NCBI RefSeq assembly: GCF_000252855.1
Contig: NC_017045.1
Coordinates: 124,001-188,000, forward strand
Origin: Riemerella anatipestifer ATCC 11845 = DSM 15868
Lineage (GTDB): Bacteria; Bacteroidota; Bacteroidia; Flavobacteriales; Weeksellaceae
Length of the DNA: 64,000 bases
Direction of reading: 5' to 3'
Every line of letters starts with the position of its first letter. Position 1 is the first letter of the stretch. Below are positions 31,591 to 40,597 of this stretch, one piece after another. The notes beneath the pieces were generated by a model. That model was not told where the DNA came from. It worked only from the letters and a program-made list of their open reading frames with translations, and ran no database searches. The translations under genes were made by a program, and so were the position numbers.

Positions 31591-34500
31591 ATGAAAAAGT
31601 TAATACTTACCTATTTACTTCTTTGGAGTTCTGTTATTTTTAGTCAAATAATTATAAATAGTGCTGATAATACAGCTTTGCCAGCGACGGTACATTATTG
31701 TGAAGGCAGTATTTATAATTTAACTTTGAACGCTGAATCCACGAGTACGGGAGATTATAGCATTACAGAAACTACTTTAAATATAGCTAATCCCTCCACT
31801 TTTGTTCCTTTTGAAAGGAGAACAGGAAACAGTAATTTTTCTAAAGCTATAGATATTGGCTTCCCCTTTAGTTTTTATGGCAGAACTTATACTAAAGTAG
31901 TTGTGGGTAGTAACGGAAGGTTGGTTTTTGGAGATAATGCTGATTTAGAGAATTTATATCAAAGCAATTATCAAGATAAAGTTTATAGTGGTAATGGTAC
32001 AGAGGCTAATCGTCAGTTGCCTAATATTATTTATAATCAGGTAGATACTTCAAACCCTTCAAGGGCTTTAAGTTTAGCTAATTTATTTTTAGGTTTTACA
32101 GATATAGGTTACTATAACTCTAGCGATTATGATAAAATAACCTATTCACAAACCATTTATAGCGGTAAAAGGGGCTTGTTAATTTCGTTTGAGAATATTA
32201 TAGAACTTCATTCTGACTATAATAGAACAATTAGCTCTAAAGTGTTATTGTTAGAAGATAATTCTTTTATTGTTAGGGTAGTTAAAAGATTGGGACAAAA
32301 CGCTATTCTAGGAATTCAAAATTCAGATGCAAGTAAACATAAATTTGTTCGTAACTACAACAACACCAACTGGACTGAAAGTGGAAATATAGCCTATTTA
32401 TTTACGCCTAACCAAACACTTACACCGAGTGCAAAATGGTTTGTAGATGGTGTAGAACGCTCTACAGATAGAAATTTCACCTACCTGCCTGTAAATGATG
32501 CAGAAAGACTAAAAGCCGAAATCACTTTTTCAGACGGTACCACACCTGTAGGGAATCCCATTTCTCAAGAGGTTGAGTTTAAAAAAGTATTAACACCAAG
32601 TATTAGCTCTGAAAGACAAACAGGTTGTGCTGCGGGTTATAAACTTTCTGTACAAAACCCTATTACGGGTATCGTATACCAATGGTACAAAGAAGGAGAA
32701 TCTTTTGCAGTGGCAACAGGCAATTCTTTTATAGCGACTACAAACGGTAATTACTATGTTAAAGCCAATGGTTGCCAAGAATCGGCTAGAACAACGGTAG
32801 ATATTAGTTCTGATTTACTACCTATAGGCTTTCTAGAGAATCAGATTTTTACAGAGTGTGATGCTTTAGGGAATAATCAAAGAGAAATTAACCTTTTGGA
32901 TAAGGTAGGTTACCTAGCTGGAACAGGATATACAGTAGTGTTTTTAGATGAACAAGGTAATGTAGTAGCTACAGAAGCTAATGGTTATAAGTATACCATT
33001 GCTACAGGAGTTGAAAAAACATTGCAAATGAAAGTGTCTTCTAGCAACTGTACAGAGATTAGAAGTTTTAAATTAAGTTATCTATCTTTACCTAAAGACC
33101 CAATAGCGGAGCGAGTGTGTTTTGATACAACTACTTATAACCTTAGAGAAAGTTTTGAAAATGTTTATTTCGGAGGTCGAGGTTATACCTTTCTTTATTC
33201 GGTAGATGGAGGCAATACTTATAGTGCTTTGCAAGAGGTAAATCCTAGAGTAAACACACAACTTATGGTAAAAATAAAACACCCTAATTTTAGTTGTGAA
33301 AGTGTCATAAACCTAAACTTTGAGTTTTTGGACGAAGTTAGAGTAATGCCTATAACCCCTTTTCCTGAACATTGTTTCAGTTCTACAGAATATTTTGACC
33401 TTAACCAAACTAAAAGAGAGCTAGAATATAGTCCAGATATTGAAGCTACATTTTATACAGATGCAGCTTTAACGCAACCAATTCGTAATCTTAACTATAG
33501 AGGTAGTGGCACTATTTATATTAAAATAAAGAATACAGCCACAGGGTGTGTAGCTTCTGTAGTACCTACATTAGAGCTCAAAATCTATCGTAAACCAACT
33601 ATATATACTAATTTGTTAGAGCAAAAAATATCCGCTTGTGGGTCTTCTGTTTTTGATTTAACAATTACAAACACAGACCGATTTATTAGAAATAGAGGAC
33701 AATGGAATGGCGATTTAGTGATAGAATATTACGATAGTAATAACCAAAGGCTTACAGAAACTGAATGGAAAAACTATAACCTAAGCACTCGTGGCAGACC
33801 GTATGCTATTTTCGTTTTTAATACTACTAATAATAGAGAATGCCTAGATAGAATTGATTATGATTTGGTAGAGCTAATAAAGCCACAAGCGATAAGTAAT
33901 CAGATTTTAATTTGTACTGAAAGTAGCTATACTTTAGATGATTTTAAATCAAAGGTTATCAGCAATCCTAGTAGCTACACATTTTTAGACGAGAGTGGAA
34001 ATCCACTCACTTCGGATTTTTCTTGGAGTGGCTTGCCTTATGTGGTAAAATTCTACATTAAAAATAATGAAATAGCTTGTATGTCTGATTTACAGCAAGT
34101 TTCATTTGTGCAAAATACATCTGTAACGGTTAATCATACTATCAATGCATTTGAAATATGTGACACTAACTTTGACGGAATAGCCACTTTTAACCTTAAC
34201 GATTGGAAATCTCAAATTACGTCAGACAACGCTGCTATACTTGAATTTTACAGAGATGCAGCAAGAACGGATTTAATAAGTAATCCACAGAGCTATCAAA
34301 ATCAAATTGCCTTTGGGGAGAAAGTTTATGGTATTGCTAGAAAAACAGGACAATGCCCAAATCATTTTGAATTTGATTTAAAGGTTAAAACCCCAACCAA
34401 AATATTGCCTATTAATGATGTGTATTTGTGTTATGGTGAACCTGTGTCTGTTTCGGTATCTAACGCGTCTGATTTTACTTCTGTTAAATGGAAATTGCCA

Positions 34501-35109
34501 GATGGTACTATTAAAGTAGGTACAAGCCTTAGTTTAAATTACTCTGAAGTTCAGTGGGGAATTTACACGGTAGAAGCGATTAATGTTGCAGGTTGTCCAT
34601 CAATAATAACTTTCAAAGTAACAGACGAACATCAGCCTAAAATTGTAAGTGTTATAACCGATAATGATAGGATAGAAGTTACTGCCGAAGGAGGCGTTCA
34701 GCCCTATACCTACATTTTTAACGGAGTTCCGCAGCAGTCCAATATACTTTTGAACCCCGCAGATAGCCAATATACCATACAAGTAAGGTCGGCAAATGGA
34801 TGTTTAGGAGCTCCTTTGTCCGTTTATTTCTTGAAATTCACTAATGTAATAACGCCTAACGGAGATGGTAAAAATGATGTTTGGACAGTGGAACATTTGG
34901 ATAAAATGAAAGAAGTAAGTATGGTTATAATGGATCGCTATGGGAAACCTGTTTTTAAAGCCGAATCTGGTGGTAACTTGGTTTGGGACGGTACAGAGAA
35001 AGGAAGAGAATTACCGAGTGCTACTTATTGGTATGTCGTGAAATGGTACGACCCAGCCACTCAAAGAAACGAAGCTAAACAAGGTTGGATTTTGCTTAAA
35101 AACTATTGA
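31591..35109 (+). CDS. large T9SS-exported protein with type B sorting domain
   Basis: The 1172-residue protein has a signal peptide (LILTYLLLWSSVIFSQ). A long extracellular part of Ig-like beta repeats with paired cysteines follows. The final 95 residues are a gliding-motility-associated C-terminal domain (FTNVITPNGDGKNDVWTVEH ... WDGTEKGRELPSATYWYVVK). This type B signal directs export by the Bacteroidota type IX secretion system. It is probably a surface adhesin or matrix protein; the ligand is unknown. A single-gene unit. Confidence 0.88.
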   Translation: MKKLILTYLLLWSSVIFSQIIINSADNTALPATVHYCEGSIYNLTLNAESTSTGDYSITETTLNIANPSTFVPFERRTGNSNFSKAIDIGFPFSFYGRTYTKVVVGSNGRLVFGDNADLENLYQSNYQDKVYSGNGTEANRQLPNIIYNQVDTSNPSRALSLANLFLGFTDIGYYNSSDYDKITYSQTIYSGKRGLLISFENIIELHSDYNRTISSKVLLLEDNSFIVRVVKRLGQNAILGIQNSDASKHKFVRNYNNTNWTESGNIAYLFTPNQTLTPSAKWFVDGVERSTDRNFTYLPVNDAERLKAEITFSDGTTPVGNPISQEVEFKKVLTPSISSERQTGCAAGYKLSVQNPITGIVYQWYKEGESFAVATGNSFIATTNGNYYVKANGCQESARTTVDISSDLLPIGFLENQIFTECDALGNNQREINLLDKVGYLAGTGYTVVFLDEQGNVVATEANGYKYTIATGVEKTLQMKVSSSNCTEIRSFKLSYLSLPKDPIAERVCFDTTTYNLRESFENVYFGGRGYTFLYSVDGGNTYSALQEVNPRVNTQLMVKIKHPNFSCESVINLNFEFLDEVRVMPITPFPEHCFSSTEYFDLNQTKRELEYSPDIEATFYTDAALTQPIRNLNYRGSGTIYIKIKNTATGCVASVVPTLELKIYRKPTIYTNLLEQKISACGSSVFDLTITNTDRFIRNRGQWNGDLVIEYYDSNNQRLTETEWKNYNLSTRGRPYAIFVFNTTNNRECLDRIDYDLVELIKPQAISNQILICTESSYTLDDFKSKVISNPSSYTFLDESGNPLTSDFSWSGLPYVVKFYIKNNEIACMSDLQQVSFVQNTSVTVNHTINAFEICDTNFDGIATFNLNDWKSQITSDNAAILEFYRDAARTDLISNPQSYQNQIAFGEKVYGIARKTGQCPNHFEFDLKVKTPTKILPINDVYLCYGEPVSVSVSNASDFTSVKWKLPDGTIKVGTSLSLNYSEVQWGIYTVEAINVAGCPSIITFKVTDEHQPKIVSVITDNDRIEVTAEGGVQPYTYIFNGVPQQSNILLNPADSQYTIQVRSANGCLGAPLSVYFLKFTNVITPNGDGKNDVWTVEHLDKMKEVSMVIMDRYGKPVFKAESGGNLVWDGTEKGRELPSATYWYVVKWYDPATQRNEAKQGWILLKNY

Positions 35110-35142
35110 TACTAATCTTTATTAAACTTAAATATAATCGTA

Positions 35143-35835
35143 ATGAATATTATTTTAGCATCTACTTCTACCTTATACGGAGGAAAATATTTAGAGTATT
35201 TAAAAGACGAAATTATAAATCTTTATCAAGGGATAGATGAGGTTTTGTTTATTCCATATGCTCGTCCAAATGGTATTTCTCACGAGGAATATACTTCTAC
35301 AGCAAGAACTTTTTTTGAAAGCATAGGCATAAAGATAAAAGGACTTCACGAGTTTGAAAATGTTAAAGAAGCCATACAAAATGCAAAAGCATATTTTACA
35401 GGTGGCGGGAATACTTTTTTACTTGTAAAAACTTTACACGAATTGGATTTGATGACTACCTTGAAAGAGCAAGTACAAAGCGGAAAACCTTATCTTGGGA
35501 CAAGTGCAGGAAGCAATATAGGTGGGCTTAATATGAAAAATACTAATGATATGCCGATTGTATTTACACCTAGTTTTGAGTGTATGGAATTGGTTCCGTT
35601 TAATATCAATCCGCACTATTTAGACCCAGACCCTAATTTGAAACATAATGGCGAAACTAGAGAAACAAGAATTAAAGAATTCCTTTCTCAAAATGATACT
35701 AAAGTAGTAGGACTTAGAGAAGGTAATTGGATACGCAGGATAGGAGATAAAATAACCGTGGAAGGCTCTCATCTTACTAGAATATTTGAAGCAGGAAAAG
35801 AACCTTACGAAATAGAAAGTGGTACCGAACTTTAA
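35143..35835 (+). CDS. pepE: dipeptidase E (alpha-aspartyl dipeptidase)
   Basis: The 230-residue S51 peptidase has FTGGGNTFLLVKTLHELDL and the nucleophile elbow GTSAGSNIGG (Ser of the Ser-His-Glu triad). NPHYLDPDP is near the His. The enzyme hydrolyses N-terminal aspartyl dipeptides in the cytoplasm; there is no signal peptide. It follows the T9SS gene by 33 nt. Confidence 0.9.
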   Translation: MNIILASTSTLYGGKYLEYLKDEIINLYQGIDEVLFIPYARPNGISHEEYTSTARTFFESIGIKIKGLHEFENVKEAIQNAKAYFTGGGNTFLLVKTLHELDLMTTLKEQVQSGKPYLGTSAGSNIGGLNMKNTNDMPIVFTPSFECMELVPFNINPHYLDPDPNLKHNGETRETRIKEFLSQNDTKVVGLREGNWIRRIGDKITVEGSHLTRIFEAGKEPYEIESGTEL

Positions 35836-35845
35836 TCTTTGATAA

Positions 35846-36253
35846 TTAAAAATAAGGTTTCATTAAATCTAGTAGAAAATCAGGGCAGGGCATTATTCGC
35901 CCTGTCTTTGCGTTTAGGAAGAAAAGGGTGGTGGAGGCTTCCGTTATTTTCTCGCCTTTAGGATTGTAGATTTCATAGTCAAAAACAATCCTTACACCAT
36001 CGGGAAGTTTTTTAATAAATGTATGAATTTCTAAAACTTCATCATAACGAGCGGGTTTCAAATACTTAGTATGATATTCAGACACAGGGAGCCAAATACC
36101 TCTGTTTTCTATCTCATCATAAGCAACCCCAATATTACGGAATAGTTCTACTCGTGCAACCTCAAAATATTCAGCATAATTTCCGTAGTAAACATACTTC
36201 ATAGGGTCTGTTTCGCCATATCTTACTCGTACTGTGTGTACTGTGTGTATCAT
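35846..36253 (-). CDS. acyl-CoA thioesterase, YbgC/4HBT family
   Basis: The 135-residue hotdog protein has VRYGETDPMKYVYYGNYAEY, where the Asp of ETD is the catalytic residue of the 4-hydroxybenzoyl-CoA thioesterase family, and VFDYEIYNPKGEKITEAST. It is likely an acyl-CoA or acyl-ACP thioesterase. It is divergent from dnaA. Confidence 0.86.
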   Translation of the reverse strand: MIHTVHTVRVRYGETDPMKYVYYGNYAEYFEVARVELFRNIGVAYDEIENRGIWLPVSEYHTKYLKPARYDEVLEIHTFIKKLPDGVRIVFDYEIYNPKGEKITEASTTLFFLNAKTGRIMPCPDFLLDLMKPYF

Positions 36254-36386
36254 ATCAAGTTTTTCTTTTATACATACAAATATATTTCTAAAAAATCAAG
36301 GGAGCAAGTGCTTTTTTTTAAAATTAAAAACTCAGATATTTGCCCTCCCATTAAAGTCAAAAATTAACTAAGTAATATTAAACAAC

Positions 36387-37865
36387 ATGGAGCAAGATTT
36401 ATTCATTATTTGGGATAGATGCCTACAATTTATGAAGGATAATCTTAATGCTATGGAGCAAGGAGATGCTATGGGTAAACTAGGCAGCTCATTCCATTTG
36501 TTGTTTGATAGAGTACAGCCAATATCATTAGTTAATAACAATTTGACCATAGGTGTTCCTAGTGATTTTTATAAAGAATACATAGAGGAAAACTATTTGC
36601 CATTATTGTCAGCAGCTCTTAGAAAAAATATAGGTAAAGGTGTTAAGCTATGGTATTCTGTACTAGATAAAAAATCTCAAGAAAATCAACAGGTACAACA
36701 ACAGACAGCTACTCATATTAAAGGTATGAGTATGCCAGTTCCTAAACCTCAGGAAATTATGCCACCGTCTTTGTCTAGTAAGATACAAAATCCTTTGGTA
36801 GTACCTGGTTTAAAAAAGATAAGTGTAGAGTCTAATCTCAATCCAGTACATTCATTTGATAATTTTGTGGAAGGAGAAAGTAATAAGTTTGCTTTTTCTG
36901 CTGCTAAAATTATCGCTAAAAGACCTGGAGAAACTTCTTTTAACCCCATGTTTATCTATGGTGGTGTTGGGGTAGGGAAGACGCATATTGCCCAAGCAAT
37001 TGGTTTAGAAATTAAAAATACATATCCAGATAAAGTTGTACATTATTTATCATCTGAGAAGTTTATACAGCAGTTTATAAAAGCGGCTAACTCCAATAGA
37101 GGCAATGCTAATAGCAGAGAAGATTTTGCTAACTTCTATAAGATGTTAGATGTACTTATTGTAGATGATATTCAGTTTTTATCTGGTAAAAGGGCAACAC
37201 AAGACTCATTCTTCCATATTTTTGACTATTTGCACCAAAATGGAAAGCAAATTATCCTTACTTCGGATAAGGCTCCAGCAGACATTATGGATATTGAGGA
37301 GCGAGTAGTATCTCGTTTCAAATGGGGGCTTACGGCGGAGATTAAATCGCCTGATTATGACACTAGAAGAAAAATTATAGTGGATAAACTCCATAGAGAT
37401 GGTATTGCTCTTAGTGAGGATATGATAGATTTCTTAGCAGGTGAGGTACAATCTAATGTTAGAGAATTGATTGGTGTTATCAATGCGGTTATTGCTTATT
37501 CTACTATTTATAAGTCTGATTTAACTTTAGACTTATTGAAGGAGACAATCAATAAAATATCGGCTAACCAAAAGAAAGTTATTAGTATTCCTTACATTCA
37601 GGAGGTGGTTTGTGATTACTTTGGTATCAAGAGAGAGCAATTATTATCTAAAACTAGAAAGAGAGATATTGCATTACCAAGGCAGTTGGCTATGTATTTC
37701 GCAAAGGAATTTACAGATGCTACCTTTACGAAGATAGGTGAGGAGATGGGAGGTAAAGACCATTCTACGGTAATGTATGCTTGTGATACGGTTAAAAATA
37801 CGGCAGAGGTAGATAAACAAATGCGAAAGTACATAAAAGAATTGAAGGAGAAAATAAGAAAATAA
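36387..37865 (+). CDS. dnaA: chromosomal replication initiator DnaA
   Basis: The 492-residue protein has all domains. Domain I is residues 1 to about 85. The AAA+ core has FIYGGVGVGKTHIAQAIGLE (Walker A), LIVDDIQFLSGK (Walker B) and an arginine-finger region. The C-terminal domain IV carries the DnaA-box signature GGKDHSTVMYACDTV. It unwinds oriC. I saw no cluster of TTATNCACA boxes in the 133-nt gap upstream or the 90-nt gap after it, so oriC is probably elsewhere. Confidence 0.98.
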   Translation: MEQDLFIIWDRCLQFMKDNLNAMEQGDAMGKLGSSFHLLFDRVQPISLVNNNLTIGVPSDFYKEYIEENYLPLLSAALRKNIGKGVKLWYSVLDKKSQENQQVQQQTATHIKGMSMPVPKPQEIMPPSLSSKIQNPLVVPGLKKISVESNLNPVHSFDNFVEGESNKFAFSAAKIIAKRPGETSFNPMFIYGGVGVGKTHIAQAIGLEIKNTYPDKVVHYLSSEKFIQQFIKAANSNRGNANSREDFANFYKMLDVLIVDDIQFLSGKRATQDSFFHIFDYLHQNGKQIILTSDKAPADIMDIEERVVSRFKWGLTAEIKSPDYDTRRKIIVDKLHRDGIALSEDMIDFLAGEVQSNVRELIGVINAVIAYSTIYKSDLTLDLLKETINKISANQKKVISIPYIQEVVCDYFGIKREQLLSKTRKRDIALPRQLAMYFAKEFTDATFTKIGEEMGGKDHSTVMYACDTVKNTAEVDKQMRKYIKELKEKIRK

Positions 37866-37890
37866 TTTTGATTTTTTAGGTTAGTATTAG

Positions 37891-37936
37891 AAAAGGGATT
37901 ATCTTAGGGCGTTCGTAGTTTTAGGGTAATCCTTTT
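37891..37936 (+). terminator. imperfect hairpin after dnaA
   Basis: AAAAGGGATTA and TAATCCTTTT arms with one bulged base, ending in T residues, just past the dnaA stop. Confidence 0.4.
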
Positions 37937-37958
37937 CAATTTAGTAAAAATATTGGTT

Positions 37959-38405
37959 ATGAAAATTTTAATGCTTTGTTTGGGTAATATATGCAGAAGT
38001 CCTTTAGCAGAAGGTATTCTAAGGGCTAAAATATCAGAAGAGTATTTTATAGATTCAGCAGGGACGAGTGCTTATCATGAAGGAGCTGAGGCAGATCCAA
38101 GATCTATCCAGACTGCCGATTTTCACGGTATTGATATTAACGGTCATAGATCTCGCCCTTTGGTGAAGGAAGATTTTGAAATTTTTGACCGAATTTACTG
38201 TATGGATAAGCAAAACTATAAAGATGCTTTGGCTTTAGCAGAAAATGAGGAGCAACGCCGAAAACTAGTACTCATTCTAGAAAATAATGCCGAAGTACCA
38301 GACCCTTATTATGGTGGTGTAGGTGGCTTTGAAAAGGTGTATCATATGTTGGATAAAGCTTGTGATAGAATAGTTTTGGAACTTAATTTAAAACCTCGTT
38401 TATAA
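37959..38405 (+). CDS. low-molecular-weight protein-tyrosine phosphatase
   Basis: The 148-residue LMW-PTP has its P-loop C-x5-R at residues 7-13 (CLGNICRS) and the acid-loop Asp in VPDPYYGGVGGF near residue 120. I start at the second ATG (37959), which puts the P-loop at the normal distance; an ATG two codons upstream is possible. Its stop overlaps the next gene by 1 nt. Confidence 0.9.
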   Translation: MKILMLCLGNICRSPLAEGILRAKISEEYFIDSAGTSAYHEGAEADPRSIQTADFHGIDINGHRSRPLVKEDFEIFDRIYCMDKQNYKDALALAENEEQRRKLVLILENNAEVPDPYYGGVGGFEKVYHMLDKACDRIVLELNLKPRL

Positions 38406-39109
38406 TGTTATTTCTTATACCTGCCTATTTATCAGAAGAAAGTCCAAAGGAATACTTTGCTCCTATTATAAAGGATTATATCTTAAAGACTGATTATTTT
38501 TTTGTAGAGAATGAAAAAACAGCAAGAAAGGTAATTAAGTTTTTTTGCCCTGAAAAAAAACAGTCAGAACTCAGGCTATTTTTACTCAATAAACATTCCG
38601 AAGAGAAAGATTTGCAGGAAGCAACACTCTTGATGAAACAGGGGACAGATTTTGGGCTTTTATCTGAGGCTGGATTGCCATGTATTGCCGACCCTGGTAA
38701 TATTATGGTAAAATGGGCGCATCAAAATGATATTCAGGTAGTGCCTATTAGTGGACCTTCATCTATTATTTTGGCTCTTATTTCAAGTGGATTTAATGGG
38801 CAAAATTTCACTTTTAATGGCTATCTTCCTATAGATAAAGTGGAGCGAAAAAAACAAATTTTGTTTTTGGAGCAGCAGGTTCAAAAGACAGGATATACAC
38901 AAATTTTTATGGAAACACCTTATAGAAACAATCAACTTTTGGAAGATTTGTGTAAGTTTCTAAATCCTAATACTAAGCTTTGTATCGCGGCTAATGTTAC
39001 TCATCCTAGTGAAGAATTTATTAAAACAAAAGAAATCAAAAATTGGAAGAAAGATAAGCCTGATTTACATAAAATTCCAGCTGTGTTTGTTATTGGTGCT
39101 ACTAGATAA
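38405..39109 (+). CDS. tetrapyrrole-methylase-family SAM methyltransferase (RsmI-like)
   Basis: The 234-residue protein has GLLSEAGLPCIADPGNIMVK and VVPISGPSSIILALISSGFN, the class III methyltransferase motifs shared with RsmI, followed by FNGYLP and METPYRNNQLLEDL. RsmI 2'-O-methylates C1402 of 16S rRNA. This shorter Bacteroidota relative may or may not share that target. It overlaps the phosphatase gene by 1 nt. Confidence 0.8.
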   Translation: MLFLIPAYLSEESPKEYFAPIIKDYILKTDYFFVENEKTARKVIKFFCPEKKQSELRLFLLNKHSEEKDLQEATLLMKQGTDFGLLSEAGLPCIADPGNIMVKWAHQNDIQVVPISGPSSIILALISSGFNGQNFTFNGYLPIDKVERKKQILFLEQQVQKTGYTQIFMETPYRNNQLLEDLCKFLNPNTKLCIAANVTHPSEEFIKTKEIKNWKKDKPDLHKIPAVFVIGATR

Positions 39110-39114
39110 AAAAT

Positions 39115-39549
39115 CTAAATTTTTAGCCAAGCTAAACCTTGTTCTGTCTTTAAAGCTAAATCGTAAAGAGAGTAGCTTTTAGTAATGTTCTCTAATTTGG
39201 CTTTTATTTCTCTAAAATCATTGTGTACAGGGCAAGGATTTACAGATGAGCATTCTTTTAGTCCTAGTCCACACTTGGTAAAAAGTCCACTTCCATCTAT
39301 GGCGACAATAATGTCGTAGATTTTAATTTCTTTAAGTTGTTCTATATCAATAGAAAATCCACCTTGGTGCCCTCTTACAGACTCTATGATATTAGCCTTA
39401 CAGAGCTGTTGTAGTATTTTGGCAATAAAAGCTACAGGAGCATCAATAGACGCCGAAATTTCTTTTACATTAACCCTTTGATTGTTTAGTCTTTTTTGGG
39501 CAATGCAAATGGCAGACCTAATGGCATATTCGCACGCTTTAGAAAACAT
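39115..39549 (-). CDS. Rrf2-family regulator, probable Fe-S sensor
   Basis: The 144-residue protein has an N-terminal winged helix (ACEYAIRSAICIAQKRLNNQ ... FIAKILQQLCKANIIESVRG followed by HQGGF). Three cysteines in CGLGLKECSSVNPCPVH (residues about 92-108) match the cluster ligands of IscR/NsrR-type regulators, which sense nitric oxide or Fe-S status. Targets are unknown. Confidence 0.88.
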   Translation of the reverse strand: MFSKACEYAIRSAICIAQKRLNNQRVNVKEISASIDAPVAFIAKILQQLCKANIIESVRGHQGGFSIDIEQLKEIKIYDIIVAIDGSGLFTKCGLGLKECSSVNPCPVHNDFREIKAKLENITKSYSLYDLALKTEQGLAWLKI

Positions 39550-39560
39550 AACTAGATGGA

Positions 39561-39938
39561 TTATTTAAAGTATTGCCATTTAGGGATAATCATCAATAGA
39601 CCTAATCCTACATATAAAAATAGATTGGTAACATCTGTGTATAGGAAGGTAGAAAGATAAAACTGGTGTAGAATAAAATGGGCTATTACAGCCAAAGGAA
39701 ATAAAAAGACACCTATTTTTCTAAACAATACGATAAGGAAAAGCCCAACTAATGCTAATAAATCTACTCCGAATATAAGGTAAAAATACCAAGTAGGTAT
39801 ATTGATACTTTCGTGCTGAGAGAACTCATCTATATCAATACCCAACCCCATAAGAGTAAATATAGCTAAAATCCCAATAGCTATATAAAAGCTATTAGTT
39901 TTTTTAGGCTCATCATTAAAGTAGTTTCTGTCTTCCAT
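39561..39938 (-). CDS. integral membrane protein (125 aa)
   Basis: Four predicted membrane helices (IAIGILAIFTLMGLG, FYLIFGVDLLALVGLFLIVL, FLFPLAVIAHFILHQFYL, LFLYVGLGLLMIIP). No family recognised. It is directly upstream of, and likely co-transcribed with, the Rrf2 gene. Confidence 0.65.
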   Translation of the reverse strand: MEDRNYFNDEPKKTNSFYIAIGILAIFTLMGLGIDIDEFSQHESINIPTWYFYLIFGVDLLALVGLFLIVLFRKIGVFLFPLAVIAHFILHQFYLSTFLYTDVTNLFLYVGLGLLMIIPKWQYFK

Positions 39939-39949
39939 TCTGTAAAATT

Positions 39950-39978
39950 AAAAAAAGCCTTTGATAAAACAAAGGCTT
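39950..39978 (-). terminator. rho-independent terminator after the Lrp gene
   Basis: AAGCCTTTG and CAAAGGCTT arms with a 6-nt loop, followed on the minus strand by a T run. Confidence 0.8.
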
Positions 39979-39996
39979 CTTACAAAAAATAAGTTA

Positions 39997-40467
39997 TTAA
40001 GCTTTAACAGCTTGTATTAGTCTGTTTTTATCACTCAGATACTCTTCCATAGAAATCATACTTTCTGTTCTGGTAACATCTTCAATGTCGTCTATTTGGT
40101 AGATGACATTCTTAGCATCTTCTGTATTTTTGGCTTTCATTTTACAGAAAATGTTGTATTTACCAGATACTACACTAGTTTCTATAATGTTAGGGATTTT
40201 TTCTAATTGTTTCAACACTTCTTGGGTTCTATTAGATTTAGTTAATAGTATTCCTATAAATGCGGTAAAAGTATAGTCTAGTTTCTCGTAATCTATTTTC
40301 AGAGAAGAGCCTAAAATAATTCCTGCGTCTTCCATTTTCTTAACTCTTACATGTATGGTCCCTGCAGAAACATTAAGATTTTTTGCTATTTCTGTAAAAG
40401 GCATTCTTGTATTTTGTACTAAATAATCTAAAATGCTTTTGTCTATTTCGTCCAAACGGTAATCCAT
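39997..40467 (-). CDS. Lrp/AsnC-family transcriptional regulator
   Basis: The 156-residue protein has an N-terminal HTH (DEIDKSILDYLVQNTRMPFT, then EIAKNLNVSAGTIHVRVKKM) and a C-terminal RAM ligand-binding domain (FTAFIGILLTKSNRTQEVLK). Such proteins form octamers that respond to amino acids. The HTH and RAM domains are complete. Targets are unknown. Confidence 0.92.
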   Translation of the reverse strand: MDYRLDEIDKSILDYLVQNTRMPFTEIAKNLNVSAGTIHVRVKKMEDAGIILGSSLKIDYEKLDYTFTAFIGILLTKSNRTQEVLKQLEKIPNIIETSVVSGKYNIFCKMKAKNTEDAKNVIYQIDDIEDVTRTESMISMEEYLSDKNRLIQAVKA

Positions 40468-40597
40468 AGTATTAAATATTTTTACTTTATTATCAAAATT
40501 TGAGTTTTATTTTTACAAAATTACGAAAAAAAACGAATAACTTAGTTATTAAATTTTGACATTTTATGTTAATTTTTTTGAGAAAAATTTAACAAAT

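Noticed and set aside
36254-37958. Chromosomal origin next to dnaA
   Set aside because: No cluster of DnaA boxes or AT-rich unwinding element was found in the gaps on either side of the gene.
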